64,000 nt of DNA. It comes from Flagellimonas lutimaris. Its GTDB lineage: Bacteria > Bacteroidota > Bacteroidia > Flavobacteriales > Flavobacteriaceae. Each line of letters opens with the position of its first letter. Position 1 is the first letter of the stretch. The position numbers and the translations under genes were made by a program. Location: contig NZ_QXFH01000077.1 of NCBI RefSeq assembly GCF_003581615.1, positions 318,070-382,069 of the forward strand, in the 5' to 3' direction. The notes under the pieces are model-generated. The model was not told where the DNA came from, searched no databases, and saw nothing but the letters and a program-made list of their open reading frames with translations. This document shows, in pieces, positions 1 to 9,442 of this stretch.

Positions 1-1
1 A

Positions 2-2260
2 ACCGATTCACACAAATCCTTGCCAATAATCAATTCTTCCGTTGAACAATTGGATACCATAGAACTCTATCCGTTTAAAAAAGTAATGGAGAGTGGTTTA
101 AGTTCCACTATGGTGGCACATTTGGATGTTCCCAGTTTGGAGCCAAGGGAGGGACATCCATCAACACTATCCAAAAATATTGTGACAGGAGTATTGCAAA
201 ACCAATTGGGTTTTGAAGGTTTGGTCATCACAGATGCCTTGAATATGAAGGCTGTTTCCGAGTTTGCTCCTGAAGGCAAAGTAGAGCTTGAAGCTTTTTT
301 AGCTGGTAATGATATGCTTTTGATGCCCGAAAATGTGCTAAAAGCGAAAGAAACTATCGTTGATGCCTATAATAAGGGGACTATCACCGAGGAACGACTG
401 GCTGAATCAGTTAAAAAAATATTGATGGCCAAATACAAAGCAGGGCTGTACAATTATCAGCCCGTGGATTTGCAAAATTTGTACGAAGACTTAAACGGTA
501 TCGAAAATGATGTGATTTATGAAGAGGCTATTGAAGGTGCCATCACGGTTGCAAAGAACAATTTTACTTTGATGCCCATCAAGAAATTGGACAATAAAAA
601 AGTTGCCTATGTTCACTTTGGTGATGATTCTGGAGCCCCTTTTTTAAAAACACTGAATAAGTATTACAAAGTAACCCATATTCAAGCCAAAGATATTGCT
701 CAATATAAAAAGGAACTAGCGAATTTCAATTTGGTTATCATTGGTTTCCATAAAGACAATTCAAGCCCTTGGAAAGGGTATAGATTCTCAAAAAACGAAC
801 TTTTTTGGTTGGAGGAAATTTCGCGTTTACGAACAAGTAACACCATTTTGGCTTTATTTGCTAGACCCTATGCCTTATTGGATGTTCTCAATTTTGATAC
901 TGTTGATGGGGTAGTAGTTGGCTATCAGAATAGTGAAATAGCACAGGAAAAGGTGGCCGAAGTTATTTTTGGAGCTATCGGAGCAACAGGAAAACTACCT
1001 GTATCAGCCCATGACGAATTACCAGAGGGCACAGGTGTAGATGTTAAACCGATACAACGTTTGGGCTATAGTATTCCGGAACGTGTAGGAATGAGCTCCG
1101 GAATGCTTGCCGAGGTGGACACGCTGGTGCAGCATGGGATGGATTCTTTGATGTTTCCAGGGGCGCAGGTATTGATTGCGAGAAGGGGAAAAGTAATTTA
1201 CAACAAGAATTTTGGAAAGCCCACTTATCAATCCAAAGAGGATATTAAAGAAGAATCTATTTACGACCTTGCTTCTTTGACGAAGATTCTCTCCACCTTG
1301 CCCATGATCATGAAGATGGAAGAAGAAAGCAAAATTGCACTAAACGATACCTTTAAAGACCTGATTCCAGAATACGCGGACACCGACCTAAAGGATGTTT
1401 CAGTACTAAAGGCATTGTCCCATTACGGTCGTCTTCCCTCTTGGATAGCTTTTTATTTGGACACTTTGACCAAGGATAGAAAGCCATCATCCGAATTTTA
1501 TAGAAAAAACCCTTCCGAGGCTTTTCCATATAAGGTAGCGGAACACTTATATCTCACCAGAACATTTAAGGATTCTATCTATAATAGAATTGGTAGGCAA
1601 AGCCTAAAATCCAATAGATATCGATACAGCGATGTAGGGTATTACGTGTTTAAAGAATATATTGAAAGTACTTATAGCAGACCTATTAATGAGTTGGTGG
1701 ATGAGTTCCTTTATAAACCCATGGGGTTGCAACGAACCACATTTAACCCATTGAACAAATTCTCTGAAGAAGAGATAGTTCCTACCGAAGAAGACGACTA
1801 TTTTAGATATCAGACGGTGCAGGGGTATGTCCACGATATGGGAGCAGCCATGCAAGGTGGAGTTGGAGGGCATGCAGGGCTTTTTAGTACGGCAAATGAG
1901 GTGGCTAAAATTATGCAAATGTATTTGCAGGGAGGTTATTATGGTGGCGAACGATTTTTTAATGCACGTACGGTCAAGAGATTCAATACATGCTATTTCT
2001 GTAACAAAAATGTAAGAAGGGGAGTTGGTTTTGATAAACCGCAATTAGAGGAGAAAGGGCCCACATGCGGATGTGTATCCAGAAATAGTTTTGGGCATAG
2101 TGGTTTTACCGGTACTTATACTTGGGCCGACCCCGATGCGGAAATTGTTTATGTCTTTTTATCCAACAGGACCTATCCGTCTGCGACCAATACGTTATTG
2201 ATAAAATCCGGATTGCGAACACGGATTCAGCAGGCCATTTATGATTCCATTATTAATTAG
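2..2260 (+). CDS. GH3 beta-N-acetylglucosaminidase / serine hydrolase fusion (5' partial)
   Basis: The gene runs in from outside the window; the frame is open from base 2, so the TTG at 20 is internal. The first visible residues are the Asp-Ser-His of the NagZ-type GH3 motif (GHGDT..DSH..LP), which carries the catalytic acid/base dyad. The GH3 nucleophile Asp lies in ITDALNM (codon at 233). After a GH3 C-terminal-like domain comes a class C beta-lactamase/esterase-type domain with SLTK (Ser codon at 1274), YSD (1625) and HSGFTG (2096), so the serine-hydrolase residues are intact. Such fusions of about 970 residues are common in Flavobacteriaceae and are expected to act on peptidoglycan or GlcNAc glycans in the periplasm. 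About 752 residues are visible; the signal peptide and N-terminal GH3 half are missing. Confidence 0.88.
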   Translation, partial: TDSHKSLPIINSSVEQLDTIELYPFKKVMESGLSSTMVAHLDVPSLEPREGHPSTLSKNIVTGVLQNQLGFEGLVITDALNMKAVSEFAPEGKVELEAFLAGNDMLLMPENVLKAKETIVDAYNKGTITEERLAESVKKILMAKYKAGLYNYQPVDLQNLYEDLNGIENDVIYEEAIEGAITVAKNNFTLMPIKKLDNKKVAYVHFGDDSGAPFLKTLNKYYKVTHIQAKDIAQYKKELANFNLVIIGFHKDNSSPWKGYRFSKNELFWLEEISRLRTSNTILALFARPYALLDVLNFDTVDGVVVGYQNSEIAQEKVAEVIFGAIGATGKLPVSAHDELPEGTGVDVKPIQRLGYSIPERVGMSSGMLAEVDTLVQHGMDSLMFPGAQVLIARRGKVIYNKNFGKPTYQSKEDIKEESIYDLASLTKILSTLPMIMKMEEESKIALNDTFKDLIPEYADTDLKDVSVLKALSHYGRLPSWIAFYLDTLTKDRKPSSEFYRKNPSEAFPYKVAEHLYLTRTFKDSIYNRIGRQSLKSNRYRYSDVGYYVFKEYIESTYSRPINELVDEFLYKPMGLQRTTFNPLNKFSEEEIVPTEEDDYFRYQTVQGYVHDMGAAMQGGVGGHAGLFSTANEVAKIMQMYLQGGYYGGERFFNARTVKRFNTCYFCNKNVRRGVGFDKPQLEEKGPTCGCVSRNSFGHSGFTGTYTWADPDAEIVYVFLSNRTYPSATNTLLIKSGLRTRIQQAIYDSIIN

Positions 2261-2288
2261 GTAACGAATATTGCCTTAGATTTGTCTT

Positions 2289-3431
2289 ATGAAAATAGCG
2301 ATTGTGTGTTACCCAACGTTCGGCGGTAGTGGTGTTGTAGCTACTGAATTGGGTATTGCCCTTGCTGAGCGAGGTCACGAAGTACATTTTATCACTTACC
2401 GTCAACCTGTACGTTTGGAACTTTTGGGAAACAATATTCATTTTCATGAAGTGCACGTTCCCGAATATCCTTTGTTTCATTACCAGCCTTATGAGCTGGC
2501 ACTTTCGAGTAAGTTGGTGGATACCATCAAACTTTATGATATTGAGCTTTTACACGTGCATTATGCCATTCCGCATGCTTATGCAGGGTATATGGCCAAA
2601 AAGATGTTACAGGAATATGGCATTTTTATTCCCATGATCACTACGCTTCATGGTACCGATATAACCTTGGTGGGCAAACATCCATTTTATAAGCCAGCAG
2701 TTACGTTCAGTATAAATAAATCTGACGTTGTGACTTCTGTTTCCGAAGCATTAAAAAATGAAACCTTAAAACTCTTCGATATTGAAAAGGAAATAGAGGT
2801 AATTCCCAACTTTATTGAAACCACTAAGTACAGTAATAATTACACCGATTGTCAACGCTCTATGATGGCCAAGGAGGATGAGCGTATCATTACACATATC
2901 AGTAATTTTAGAAAAGTAAAACGCATTCCTGATGTAATAAAAATATTCCATCGGATTCAGAAAGAGATTCCCGCTAAACTTATTATGGTGGGGGAAGGTC
3001 CAGAAAAGGAGAAAGCTGAAGATATGTGCGACGCCTTGGGAATAAAGGATAAAGTACTCTTCTTGGGCAACAGTAATGAGATTGATAGAATTCTTTGTTT
3101 TTCCGACTTGTTCCTTTTGCCTTCGGAAACCGAGAGTTTTGGTTTGGCTGCTTTGGAGGCCATGATTAACAAAGTTGCCGTTATTTCAAGTAATACAGGC
3201 GGTATTCCGGAAGTAAATATAGATGGAGTCTCGGGTTACTTGGCAGATGTGGGAGATGTGGAAACCATGGCAACAAAAGCCATTGAGATTTTAAAAGATG
3301 ACAATACCTTGGAAAAGTTCAAAGAAAATGCATTTAATGTGGCATCCAAGTTTGATATTGTCCATATTTTGCCATTGTATGAGGATCTTTATGAGAAAGC
3401 TTTTAAATCCCGTTTTAAAAATACATTTTAA
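2289..3431 (+). CDS. bshA: N-acetyl-alpha-D-glucosaminyl L-malate synthase BshA
   Basis: GT4 glycosyltransferase that transfers GlcNAc from UDP-GlcNAc to L-malate, the first step of bacillithiol synthesis in the cytoplasm. The N-terminus has the family signature PTFGGSGVVATELG (residues 9-22), followed by HVHYAIPHA, TLHGTDIT and, in the C-terminal Rossmann domain, the EX7E-type donor-binding segment SETESFGLAALEA. The length of 380 residues is normal for BshA. The ATG at 2289 starts exactly at the conserved N-terminus, and a TAGATTTG box at 2277-2284 resembles the Bacteroidota -7 element, so the mRNA may be almost leaderless. It starts 28 nt after the hydrolase gene; the lipoprotein gene follows 2 nt after its stop. 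BshB and BshC are not in the window. Confidence 0.93.
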   Translation: MKIAIVCYPTFGGSGVVATELGIALAERGHEVHFITYRQPVRLELLGNNIHFHEVHVPEYPLFHYQPYELALSSKLVDTIKLYDIELLHVHYAIPHAYAGYMAKKMLQEYGIFIPMITTLHGTDITLVGKHPFYKPAVTFSINKSDVVTSVSEALKNETLKLFDIEKEIEVIPNFIETTKYSNNYTDCQRSMMAKEDERIITHISNFRKVKRIPDVIKIFHRIQKEIPAKLIMVGEGPEKEKAEDMCDALGIKDKVLFLGNSNEIDRILCFSDLFLLPSETESFGLAALEAMINKVAVISSNTGGIPEVNIDGVSGYLADVGDVETMATKAIEILKDDNTLEKFKENAFNVASKFDIVHILPLYEDLYEKAFKSRFKNTF

Positions 3432-3433
3432 CA

Positions 3434-3895
3434 TTGAGGTCTCTTTTATTCATATCATTTGTTTGTTTGCTTTCATGCAAGGCACAAAAGGATGAACAAT
3501 CCCTTGTAGGTGAAAAAATAGAAGATATGGAGTTGGTAGACCATGATGACTTCACCAATATAGAAGCCTTTGACACAAGAGTGATAAGGGACGGAAAATC
3601 ATTACGGAAATTTTATGCCGAAATAAACAAAACCCGTAAACCAGGACTTCCTGTACCGATTATCGACTTTTCCAAAGAGACAGTGATTTTGGTGTGCTTG
3701 GGGGAGCAGCGAGGCAGAAAAACGCCTATGTTGTCAAAACTAAAAGAAACTGATAATGAGATTTCTATCGCTGTTGAAATAATCAAAGAAAAGCAACAAA
3801 AAGAATCAACTATTCAATCTATATACTTTCCATTTTATCTGTACAAAATGCCTTTGGTCGATAAAACCATCACTTTCCAAAAGATTGATAAATAG
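3434..3895 (+). CDS. Small lipoprotein, PrcB-like domain (tentative)
   Basis: The 153-residue product has a short lipoprotein signal peptide with lipobox LLSC (Cys15) followed by KAQKDE. The start is a TTG only 2 nt after the bshA stop, which suggests translational coupling; no ATG gives an intact signal peptide. The body has the pattern RDGKSLRKFYAEIN, then PVPIIDFSKETVILVCLGEQ, then a charged C-terminal half. This resembles the PrcB-C ('protease complex subunit') family seen in flavobacterial lipoproteins, but I recognise it only by eye. The product should be anchored in the periplasm or outer membrane. There is no direct evidence of function or of a link with bacillithiol beyond adjacency. 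Confidence 0.7.
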   Translation: MRSLLFISFVCLLSCKAQKDEQSLVGEKIEDMELVDHDDFTNIEAFDTRVIRDGKSLRKFYAEINKTRKPGLPVPIIDFSKETVILVCLGEQRGRKTPMLSKLKETDNEISIAVEIIKEKQQKESTIQSIYFPFYLYKMPLVDKTITFQKIDK

Positions 3896-3975
3896 CGCTT
3901 TCAAAATCTTTTTTACTTCTTATCGAAAATTAACGCACTTGAAAGTGCAAAATTCTGTTTATTGAATGGTTGACC

Positions 3976-3983
3976 TAGCTTTG
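3976..3983 (+). promoter_or_regulatory. Candidate -7 promoter box (TAGCTTTG) for the OmpA-family gene
   Basis: TAGCTTTG matches the Bacteroidota -7 consensus TAnnTTTG and lies 26 nt before the ATG at 4010. No good TTG -33 element is seen at the usual 19-21 nt spacing. A palindrome GCACTT-GA-AAGTGC (3935-3948) lies just upstream and could be an operator. Confidence 0.45.
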
Positions 3984-4009
3984 TAGTCGATAACCTCAAA
4001 TCGATAAAA

Positions 4010-5176
4010 ATGAACATTTCTAAACCGTTAATGATGGTCTTTGCGCTAATCTTTTCTGCTCTGACCTATGCCCAAGATGTTGAATTGACAAAAAAAGATA
4101 GTATAGTACAAAGTTACTGGCTTGTTACATTAGGAGCAAATGCTGTTGATGATTCTGGAGATGAATTTGGTGAACTTTTCGATTTTAAAGAAGGGTGGAA
4201 CATGGTTCCTTACCCATCCAGAGTGAGTGTAGGGCGTTATTTTAAAAACGGTCTCGGACTAGAAGCTATTGGTTCCTATAACCGATATAAAGAAGGAAAG
4301 ATTATTGATAATGTAGTTAATCCCGAAGATATAGATTATTGGGGCCTTGATTTTAGGGTGAGCTACGATTTGAACATGATTTTGGGTGAAACCGGCTTTT
4401 TTGACCCTTATATCGGAATTGGCGCTGGATATACCGATGCCAATAATCAGGGAAGGGGAACGTACAACGCAATCATAGGTTTTAGGACCTGGTTCTCTGA
4501 TCATTGGGGGTTGGATTTCAATTCAACAGGAAAATGGGCCATGGATACCGAAAATGCTTCAAACCACATTCAACATGCACTCGGTGTAGCCTATAGGTTT
4601 GAGGTAGAGAAGGGACTTTCCAGAAAGGGAGAGGAGAAATTGGCTATGTTGGAAGAACTAGAAAAAGAACAACAGCGTATCCAAGACTCCATTACCGAGG
4701 TGGAGAAAGCCAAAAAATTGGCAGAACGTCTACAAAAAGAAAAGGAAGCTGCTGAACTAGCTGCTGCAGAGAAAGCAAAAAGAGAGGCGGAGGAAGCAAG
4801 AAGAGCTGCAATCCAAACTAAAATCAATGATTTGGGCAATGTTTACTTTAAGCTGAACTCCTCCTATTTGACCTCTAAAGATAAAGAGTTGTTAAATCAG
4901 TTGGTTGCCATAATGAAAGATGAATCAAACTTAATTATCAAAGTCACGGCACATACAGATTCAAGGGGCACTAAAAAATATAATCAATGGCTTTCGGAAA
5001 GAAGAGCTGAGCGTACTGTAGAATATGTAATTGCAAAAGGAATTTCTGAAAATAGGATGAGTCATGAAGCTTTTGGTGAAACCCAATTGGTAAACGATTG
5101 TGGGGACGGTGTCCGTTGCACAGAGGAACAGCACGCTAGGAATAGGAGATCGGAGTTTATTATTGAACAGTTTTGA
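4010..5176 (+). CDS. OmpA-family outer membrane protein with coiled-coil linker
   Basis: The 388-residue secreted protein anchors the outer membrane to peptidoglycan. A signal peptide (residues 1-21, ending LTYA) precedes an aromatic-rich, strand-alternating region (about 25-200) with repeated GXG and YIGIGAGY-like patterns, as in an 8-strand beta-barrel. Residues about 205-268 form a Glu/Lys/Ala-rich heptad region, predicted to be a long coiled coil. The C-terminal OmpA domain (about 270-388) has TAHTDSRG, LSERRAERTVEYV and the final NRRSEF; the Asp and Arg that bind diaminopimelate are present. A Cys pair (NDCGDGVRC) in the last loop may form a disulfide, as in related flavobacterial proteins. 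The gene appears monocistronic. Confidence 0.85.
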   Translation: MNISKPLMMVFALIFSALTYAQDVELTKKDSIVQSYWLVTLGANAVDDSGDEFGELFDFKEGWNMVPYPSRVSVGRYFKNGLGLEAIGSYNRYKEGKIIDNVVNPEDIDYWGLDFRVSYDLNMILGETGFFDPYIGIGAGYTDANNQGRGTYNAIIGFRTWFSDHWGLDFNSTGKWAMDTENASNHIQHALGVAYRFEVEKGLSRKGEEKLAMLEELEKEQQRIQDSITEVEKAKKLAERLQKEKEAAELAAAEKAKREAEEARRAAIQTKINDLGNVYFKLNSSYLTSKDKELLNQLVAIMKDESNLIIKVTAHTDSRGTKKYNQWLSERRAERTVEYVIAKGISENRMSHEAFGETQLVNDCGDGVRCTEEQHARNRRSEFIIEQF

Positions 5177-5308
5177 TTAACTAGCTTATTATCGATAAAA
5201 AAGTAATTTTAACGAGTATCTCGTCAAATATAAGATACAACCCATTATTTTGAAAATTGTTTTAATAACCAACATTAAAATCTTCCCCTCAAACTAAATA
5301 TCGGTAAT

Positions 5309-6997
5309 ATGATCATACTTGGATTAAATTATTATTTCCACGATTCTACTGCATGTATCGTTAAAGATGGTGAACTTATTGTAGCTATCGAGGAGGAACG
5401 ATTAAATAGAGATAAACATACCCAAGCATTTCCGCAAATGGCTATTGATCGATGCCTAAAGATAGCTGGGATATCTTATGATGATATTGATCATATAGCA
5501 GTTTCAATTAAACCTACTACACATTGGTTTAAAAAGCTTATTTATATTTTAAAAAGACCAAAATCGTTTTTGCCATTTTTTGGGCACCATGTCGTAAACG
5601 CCTATGCAAAGCAAAGAAGGTTTTGGCTTTGGTACAAAAATCATTGGAAAGAAAATCAAGATAGTCCCAAGGTGCATTTTATTGAACACCACTTAACTCA
5701 TGTGGCAGGTTCTTTTTTTATTTCGCCCTATAAAGAGGCTGCTCTTTTAGGAATTGATGGGTCTGGAGAATGGGCAACTACATGGATGGGCTATGGAAAA
5801 GATAATTCTATTGAAAGGTTCCAAGAATCATTTTTTCCCAATTCATTTGGTTCTTTCTATGAAACTGTAACCCAATTTTGTGGGTTTAAACCCAATTATG
5901 ATGAAGGTAAAACTATGGGACTAGCTCCCATGGGCGACTCTAATGTGTTTAAAAGTGAAGTAGAAAAAATATTGAAAGTTGATAGGAAAGGGAAGGTAAA
6001 TGTAGACCTTAGCTATTTTAACTTTCAATATCTTGTAAAAAATACATATTCAAATAAATTTATAGAAGTTTTTGGGAAACCGAGGGATGGAAATGGACCG
6101 TTTGAGGATAGACATAAAAATGCTGCCGCCGCTTTTCAAAAAGTGCTAGAGGACCGTGTTCTTGAAATATGCAATATTTTGTATGAAAAAACAAAAGCAG
6201 ATTATTTGGTAATTTCCGGAGGTGTTTCTTTAAATAGTGTTATGAATGGAAGGATTGTACGGGAAAGTAAATTTAAGGATGTATATGTAATGCCAGCCGC
6301 TGGAGACAATGGAACTGCGATTGGAGCAGCCTATTATCTGTATAACGGAATTTTAAATAAAAAACGAAATTTTGTTCATAACAATGCATATATAGGAACA
6401 TCTTATAATAATGATGAAATAGAAAAAACAATCAAAGGGGCAAAGCTTAAGGCAAACTATGAAGAGAATATTTGCGAGAAAGCAGCGACTCTTCTTGCTG
6501 AAGGAAAAATTATTGGATGGTTTCAAGGTCCAATGGAAATCGGACCAAGAGCTTTGGGCAGCAGAAGTATTCTTGCAAACCCCGCATACCCAAATATGAA
6601 GGACAAGATTAATGCAGAAGTCAAGTTTAGGGAAGCCTATAGACCTTTTGCCCCTTCAGCTTTGGTGGAGAAATACAAGGACTTTTTTGATTTAGAGGTT
6701 GAAGCACCGTTTATGCTAAAGGTTTGTGATGTTCTTAAAGAGAAACAAAGTGTAATTCCTGCAGTTACCCATGTTGATGGCAGTGCCAGACTGCAAACTG
6801 TTAACCAGGAGTTGCATCCACGATACCATCAACTAATTTCCGAGTTTGAGAAAAAAACAGGTGTGCCCGTTGTATTAAATACCAGTTTCAACATACAGGG
6901 GGAACCTGTTGTTGAATCACCCCAACATGCTTTGCGCTGTTTTTATTCAACAGGTTTGGATGCGCTTTGTATTGGTAATTGGGTTTTGGAAAAGTAG
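5309..6997 (+). CDS. NodU/TobZ-family carbamoyltransferase
   Basis: Family members transfer a carbamoyl group from carbamoyl phosphate, via carbamoyl-AMP, to a hydroxyl, often on a sugar. The N-terminal Kae1-like domain starts MIILGLNYYFHDSTACIV, has EEERLNRDKH, the metal-binding cluster IEHHLTHVAGS and the nucleotide loop GIDGSGEWATT. The C-terminal domain carries EIGPRALGSRSILANP and FREAYRPFAPS, both strongly conserved. The length (562) is complete. As first gene of a plus-strand run with two FemAB-like proteins, an MBOAT and an SGNH protein, it probably decorates the exopolysaccharide or its lipid-linked repeat unit. The acceptor is inferred from context. The 132-nt upstream gap has no clear promoter box. 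Confidence 0.9.
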   Translation: MIILGLNYYFHDSTACIVKDGELIVAIEEERLNRDKHTQAFPQMAIDRCLKIAGISYDDIDHIAVSIKPTTHWFKKLIYILKRPKSFLPFFGHHVVNAYAKQRRFWLWYKNHWKENQDSPKVHFIEHHLTHVAGSFFISPYKEAALLGIDGSGEWATTWMGYGKDNSIERFQESFFPNSFGSFYETVTQFCGFKPNYDEGKTMGLAPMGDSNVFKSEVEKILKVDRKGKVNVDLSYFNFQYLVKNTYSNKFIEVFGKPRDGNGPFEDRHKNAAAAFQKVLEDRVLEICNILYEKTKADYLVISGGVSLNSVMNGRIVRESKFKDVYVMPAAGDNGTAIGAAYYLYNGILNKKRNFVHNNAYIGTSYNNDEIEKTIKGAKLKANYEENICEKAATLLAEGKIIGWFQGPMEIGPRALGSRSILANPAYPNMKDKINAEVKFREAYRPFAPSALVEKYKDFFDLEVEAPFMLKVCDVLKEKQSVIPAVTHVDGSARLQTVNQELHPRYHQLISEFEKKTGVPVVLNTSFNIQGEPVVESPQHALRCFYSTGLDALCIGNWVLEK

Positions 6998-7076
6998 ATT
7001 GAAATAAAATCTAAAAATTACTTCAAACAATTCATTTGTAATTAACAAAAACGAAAATTTTCAATTTTGATAAATT

Positions 7077-8150
7077 ATGTTGGTAATTAGAGATAGAGCG
7101 AATTGGAATTCAGTGGTTGAATGTTGTGAGCAATCTGATTTCTACCATACATACGATTATCATATGTTATCCAAAAATGAAGATGAAGAGCCGATTTTGA
7201 TAAAGTATGAATATGGAAAGGTATTGATAGCCATTCCTTTGCTAATAAGAAAAATAGCGGGTACCCACTATAATGATGCAACCTCGGTATACGGCTATTG
7301 TGGACCAATCACCAATAAGAATGTCAATAGTGGATTTGACAACAAAGATTTTAAGCACAGGTTGAATGTGTTACTAAGGAAAAATAAGATTATTTCGGTG
7401 TTTTCCAGATTGCACCCTTTTATTTTAAACCAGAACTTGATTCTAAATGGAATCGGAAAAATCGTATCAAATGGGGATGTAGTGAACATTGATATAACCC
7501 AAAGTTTAGAATCTCAGAGACAACAGTATAATAGAAGACTTAAATCCTATGTTAACAAGGCCAAAACACTTTATAGGATAGAAAAGGGTAAGTGTGATAA
7601 AACTGTGGATTCATTTATTGAAATTTATTATGAAAATATGAAAAGGGTTGGAGCTAAACCTCATTACTTTTTTAAACGGGAGTATTTCATAAATTTTCTT
7701 AATAGCCCACAAATAAATGCTAACCTTATGTTGGCGATTGACAAGGAAACAGAGGAAATAGTGGGTGGGGCAATCTTCACAAAAACAAATGGAATCGTTC
7801 AATATCATTTATCCGGAGCCAAGGAAGAATATTTAAAAATTAACCCGATCAAATTTTTAATAGACTTTGTCAGAGTTCAATCAACGGAAGAAGGCAATCA
7901 GAAGTATTTTAATTTGGGCGGTGGTTTAGGAGGCAGCAATAATGACTCGCTATTTAGATTTAAATCTGGTTTTTCCAAAGACTTTAGAGATTTTAGTCTT
8001 TGGAAATATATAGTGGATGAAGATGAATATTGGAAATTGGTAAATGAAAGAATATATGATAAAGAACTAATTAAGGAAGAATATGGGGAATCTTCCTTCT
8101 TTCCATTATATCGTTTAGACGCTCCGAAACCTCCTAAAGCAATTATATAA
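7077..8150 (+). CDS. FemAB-like/GNAT acyltransferase (first of a pair)
   Basis: The 357-residue cytoplasmic protein has the FemABX/BioF2-like double-GNAT architecture: an N-terminal half containing YHTYDYHMLSKNEDEEPI and a C-terminal half containing YRIEKGKCDKTVDSFIEIYYENMKRV-type text (about residues 165-190), then LMLAIDKETEEIVGGAIF and the acyl-donor region KYFNLGGGLGG. FemAB enzymes transfer amino acids from aminoacyl-tRNA; related proteins N-acylate sugars. Its place between a carbamoyltransferase and an MBOAT protein suggests acylation of an amino sugar of the polysaccharide, which is an inference. The stop overlaps the next ATG (TAATG), indicating translational coupling. The ATG at 7077 follows an AT-rich leader without a Shine-Dalgarno sequence. 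Confidence 0.8.
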   Translation: MLVIRDRANWNSVVECCEQSDFYHTYDYHMLSKNEDEEPILIKYEYGKVLIAIPLLIRKIAGTHYNDATSVYGYCGPITNKNVNSGFDNKDFKHRLNVLLRKNKIISVFSRLHPFILNQNLILNGIGKIVSNGDVVNIDITQSLESQRQQYNRRLKSYVNKAKTLYRIEKGKCDKTVDSFIEIYYENMKRVGAKPHYFFKREYFINFLNSPQINANLMLAIDKETEEIVGGAIFTKTNGIVQYHLSGAKEEYLKINPIKFLIDFVRVQSTEEGNQKYFNLGGGLGGSNNDSLFRFKSGFSKDFRDFSLWKYIVDEDEYWKLVNERIYDKELIKEEYGESSFFPLYRLDAPKPPKAII

Positions 8151-9406
8151 TGATTGACAACCCTTTCAATTCTGAAATCTTCAAGAATATTTGGCTTAAA
8201 CATTTCAATGAGGGAAACGAACCATTTACTATTAAAAGTATTATCGGAGCAGATTTTTATAAGTCTCGATTTCCAGGGTTATGGGTTAATGTTGGAAGAA
8301 CCCATACCAAAGGTGTTTATTACGAATTTGAAGAAAAAAATAAACGACTGAGTGGGAAAAGCTGTCTTATTTTTGACGTTCCAACATATTTTGATTGCCC
8401 AAGTACCAAAGGTGGCGGCAGAGCTGTGAAAAGAGTAAGACAGTACCCGGGCTTTTTAATTGAATTGGAGAAGTTTGCTGACTTAGCCGGCTTCATGAAA
8501 GAACAATTTGGTAAAAGCAGTAGGTATAAGCTTAAGAAATACCGGAAAAAACTGGAGCAGAGTTTTGATATTAATGTCAAAATGTACACCGGTAATATGG
8601 ATAAGTCCGAATACGACCATATTTTTGATTGCTTTAGAGAACTATTGGAAAAACGATTTTCCGATAAGGAAGAGTATAATAACAATCTCGATGCGCAAGA
8701 ATGGGGTTTCTTTAAGGAAGTTGTCTACCCAATGCTGCTAAATCAGCAAGCTGGTCTATTCGTTATATTTGATGATAAAAAACCAATTGCGGTAACTCTA
8801 AATTATTTTTCAAAAGATATCATATTTGATGCGATAACCGTGTTTGATATTGATTATTTCAAATTTCATCTGGGCTCGGTCAATATTATGTACCTTATTG
8901 ATTGGGGTATTACAAATAGGTTTTCCATATTGGATTTTTCCAAGGGTTATTTTGATTATAAAACCCGATGGTGTACAAAAAAATATGATTTTGAATATCA
9001 TTTGGTTTACGATAAAACTTCAATAAAGTCAACAACTATTGCCATTCTTTTACAAAAATATTTTCGGCTTAAACAATATTTGAGAGAAAAGGACATTAAT
9101 AAACTTAAAAACCGGATTCATTTCTTGTTTTCAAAAAAAGAACCTCAAACAAAAAATCTTAGTCCGAATTACAATACTAAGTTTGAAGAATTTGATAATA
9201 AAGAACTTGAATTGGAACACATCCCTGAATATGGTCCGAAAATCAATAAAATAGTTTTTGAGTTTTTGTATTTGTTTGGGGAACGATCAAAAGAAGTTAA
9301 ACTTTTTCGGGTATTAGAAGATGATAATTTATTGGTATTAAAAGGCAAGAATAACACCAAAATTATTGCTTTGAATGAAAAAGTTGAAAATATTTTAAAA
9401 CCTTAA
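8150..9406 (+). CDS. GNAT/FemAB-like acyltransferase (second of a pair)
   Basis: The 418-residue protein is of the Acetyltransf_6/BioF2-like type. The core motifs are SSRYKLKKYRKKLEQ (about residues 122-136), LLEKRFSDKEEY, the central GNAT strand GLFVIFDDKKPIAVTLNYF and LGSVNIMYLIDWGI. A C-terminal extension of about 120 charged residues is not found in the shorter relatives. The start overlaps the stop of the previous gene by one base, so the two are co-translated and could form a heteromeric enzyme. It aligns clearly with the lone gene at 56581-57528 (KRF, WGFF/WNFY and LD.S..Y.DYK-like blocks). The substrate is unknown; an amino sugar of the polysaccharide is the best contextual guess. A near-palindrome AATTGCA-AG-TGCAATT (9405-9420) covers the stop codon. 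Confidence 0.75.
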   Translation: MIDNPFNSEIFKNIWLKHFNEGNEPFTIKSIIGADFYKSRFPGLWVNVGRTHTKGVYYEFEEKNKRLSGKSCLIFDVPTYFDCPSTKGGGRAVKRVRQYPGFLIELEKFADLAGFMKEQFGKSSRYKLKKYRKKLEQSFDINVKMYTGNMDKSEYDHIFDCFRELLEKRFSDKEEYNNNLDAQEWGFFKEVVYPMLLNQQAGLFVIFDDKKPIAVTLNYFSKDIIFDAITVFDIDYFKFHLGSVNIMYLIDWGITNRFSILDFSKGYFDYKTRWCTKKYDFEYHLVYDKTSIKSTTIAILLQKYFRLKQYLREKDINKLKNRIHFLFSKKEPQTKNLSPNYNTKFEEFDNKELELEHIPEYGPKINKIVFEFLYLFGERSKEVKLFRVLEDDNLLVLKGKNNTKIIALNEKVENILKP

Positions 9407-9442
9407 TTGCAAGTGCAATTCAAATTGATATAACAAACTTCC

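Noticed and set aside
4591-4839. Ala/Ser-rich minus-strand frame in the OmpA gene
   Set aside because: Produced by the Glu/Lys/Ala coiled-coil codons read in reverse.
5215-5227. Short inverted repeat ACGAG-TAT-CTCGT after the OmpA gene
   Set aside because: A 5-bp stem with no T-run is too weak to call a terminator.
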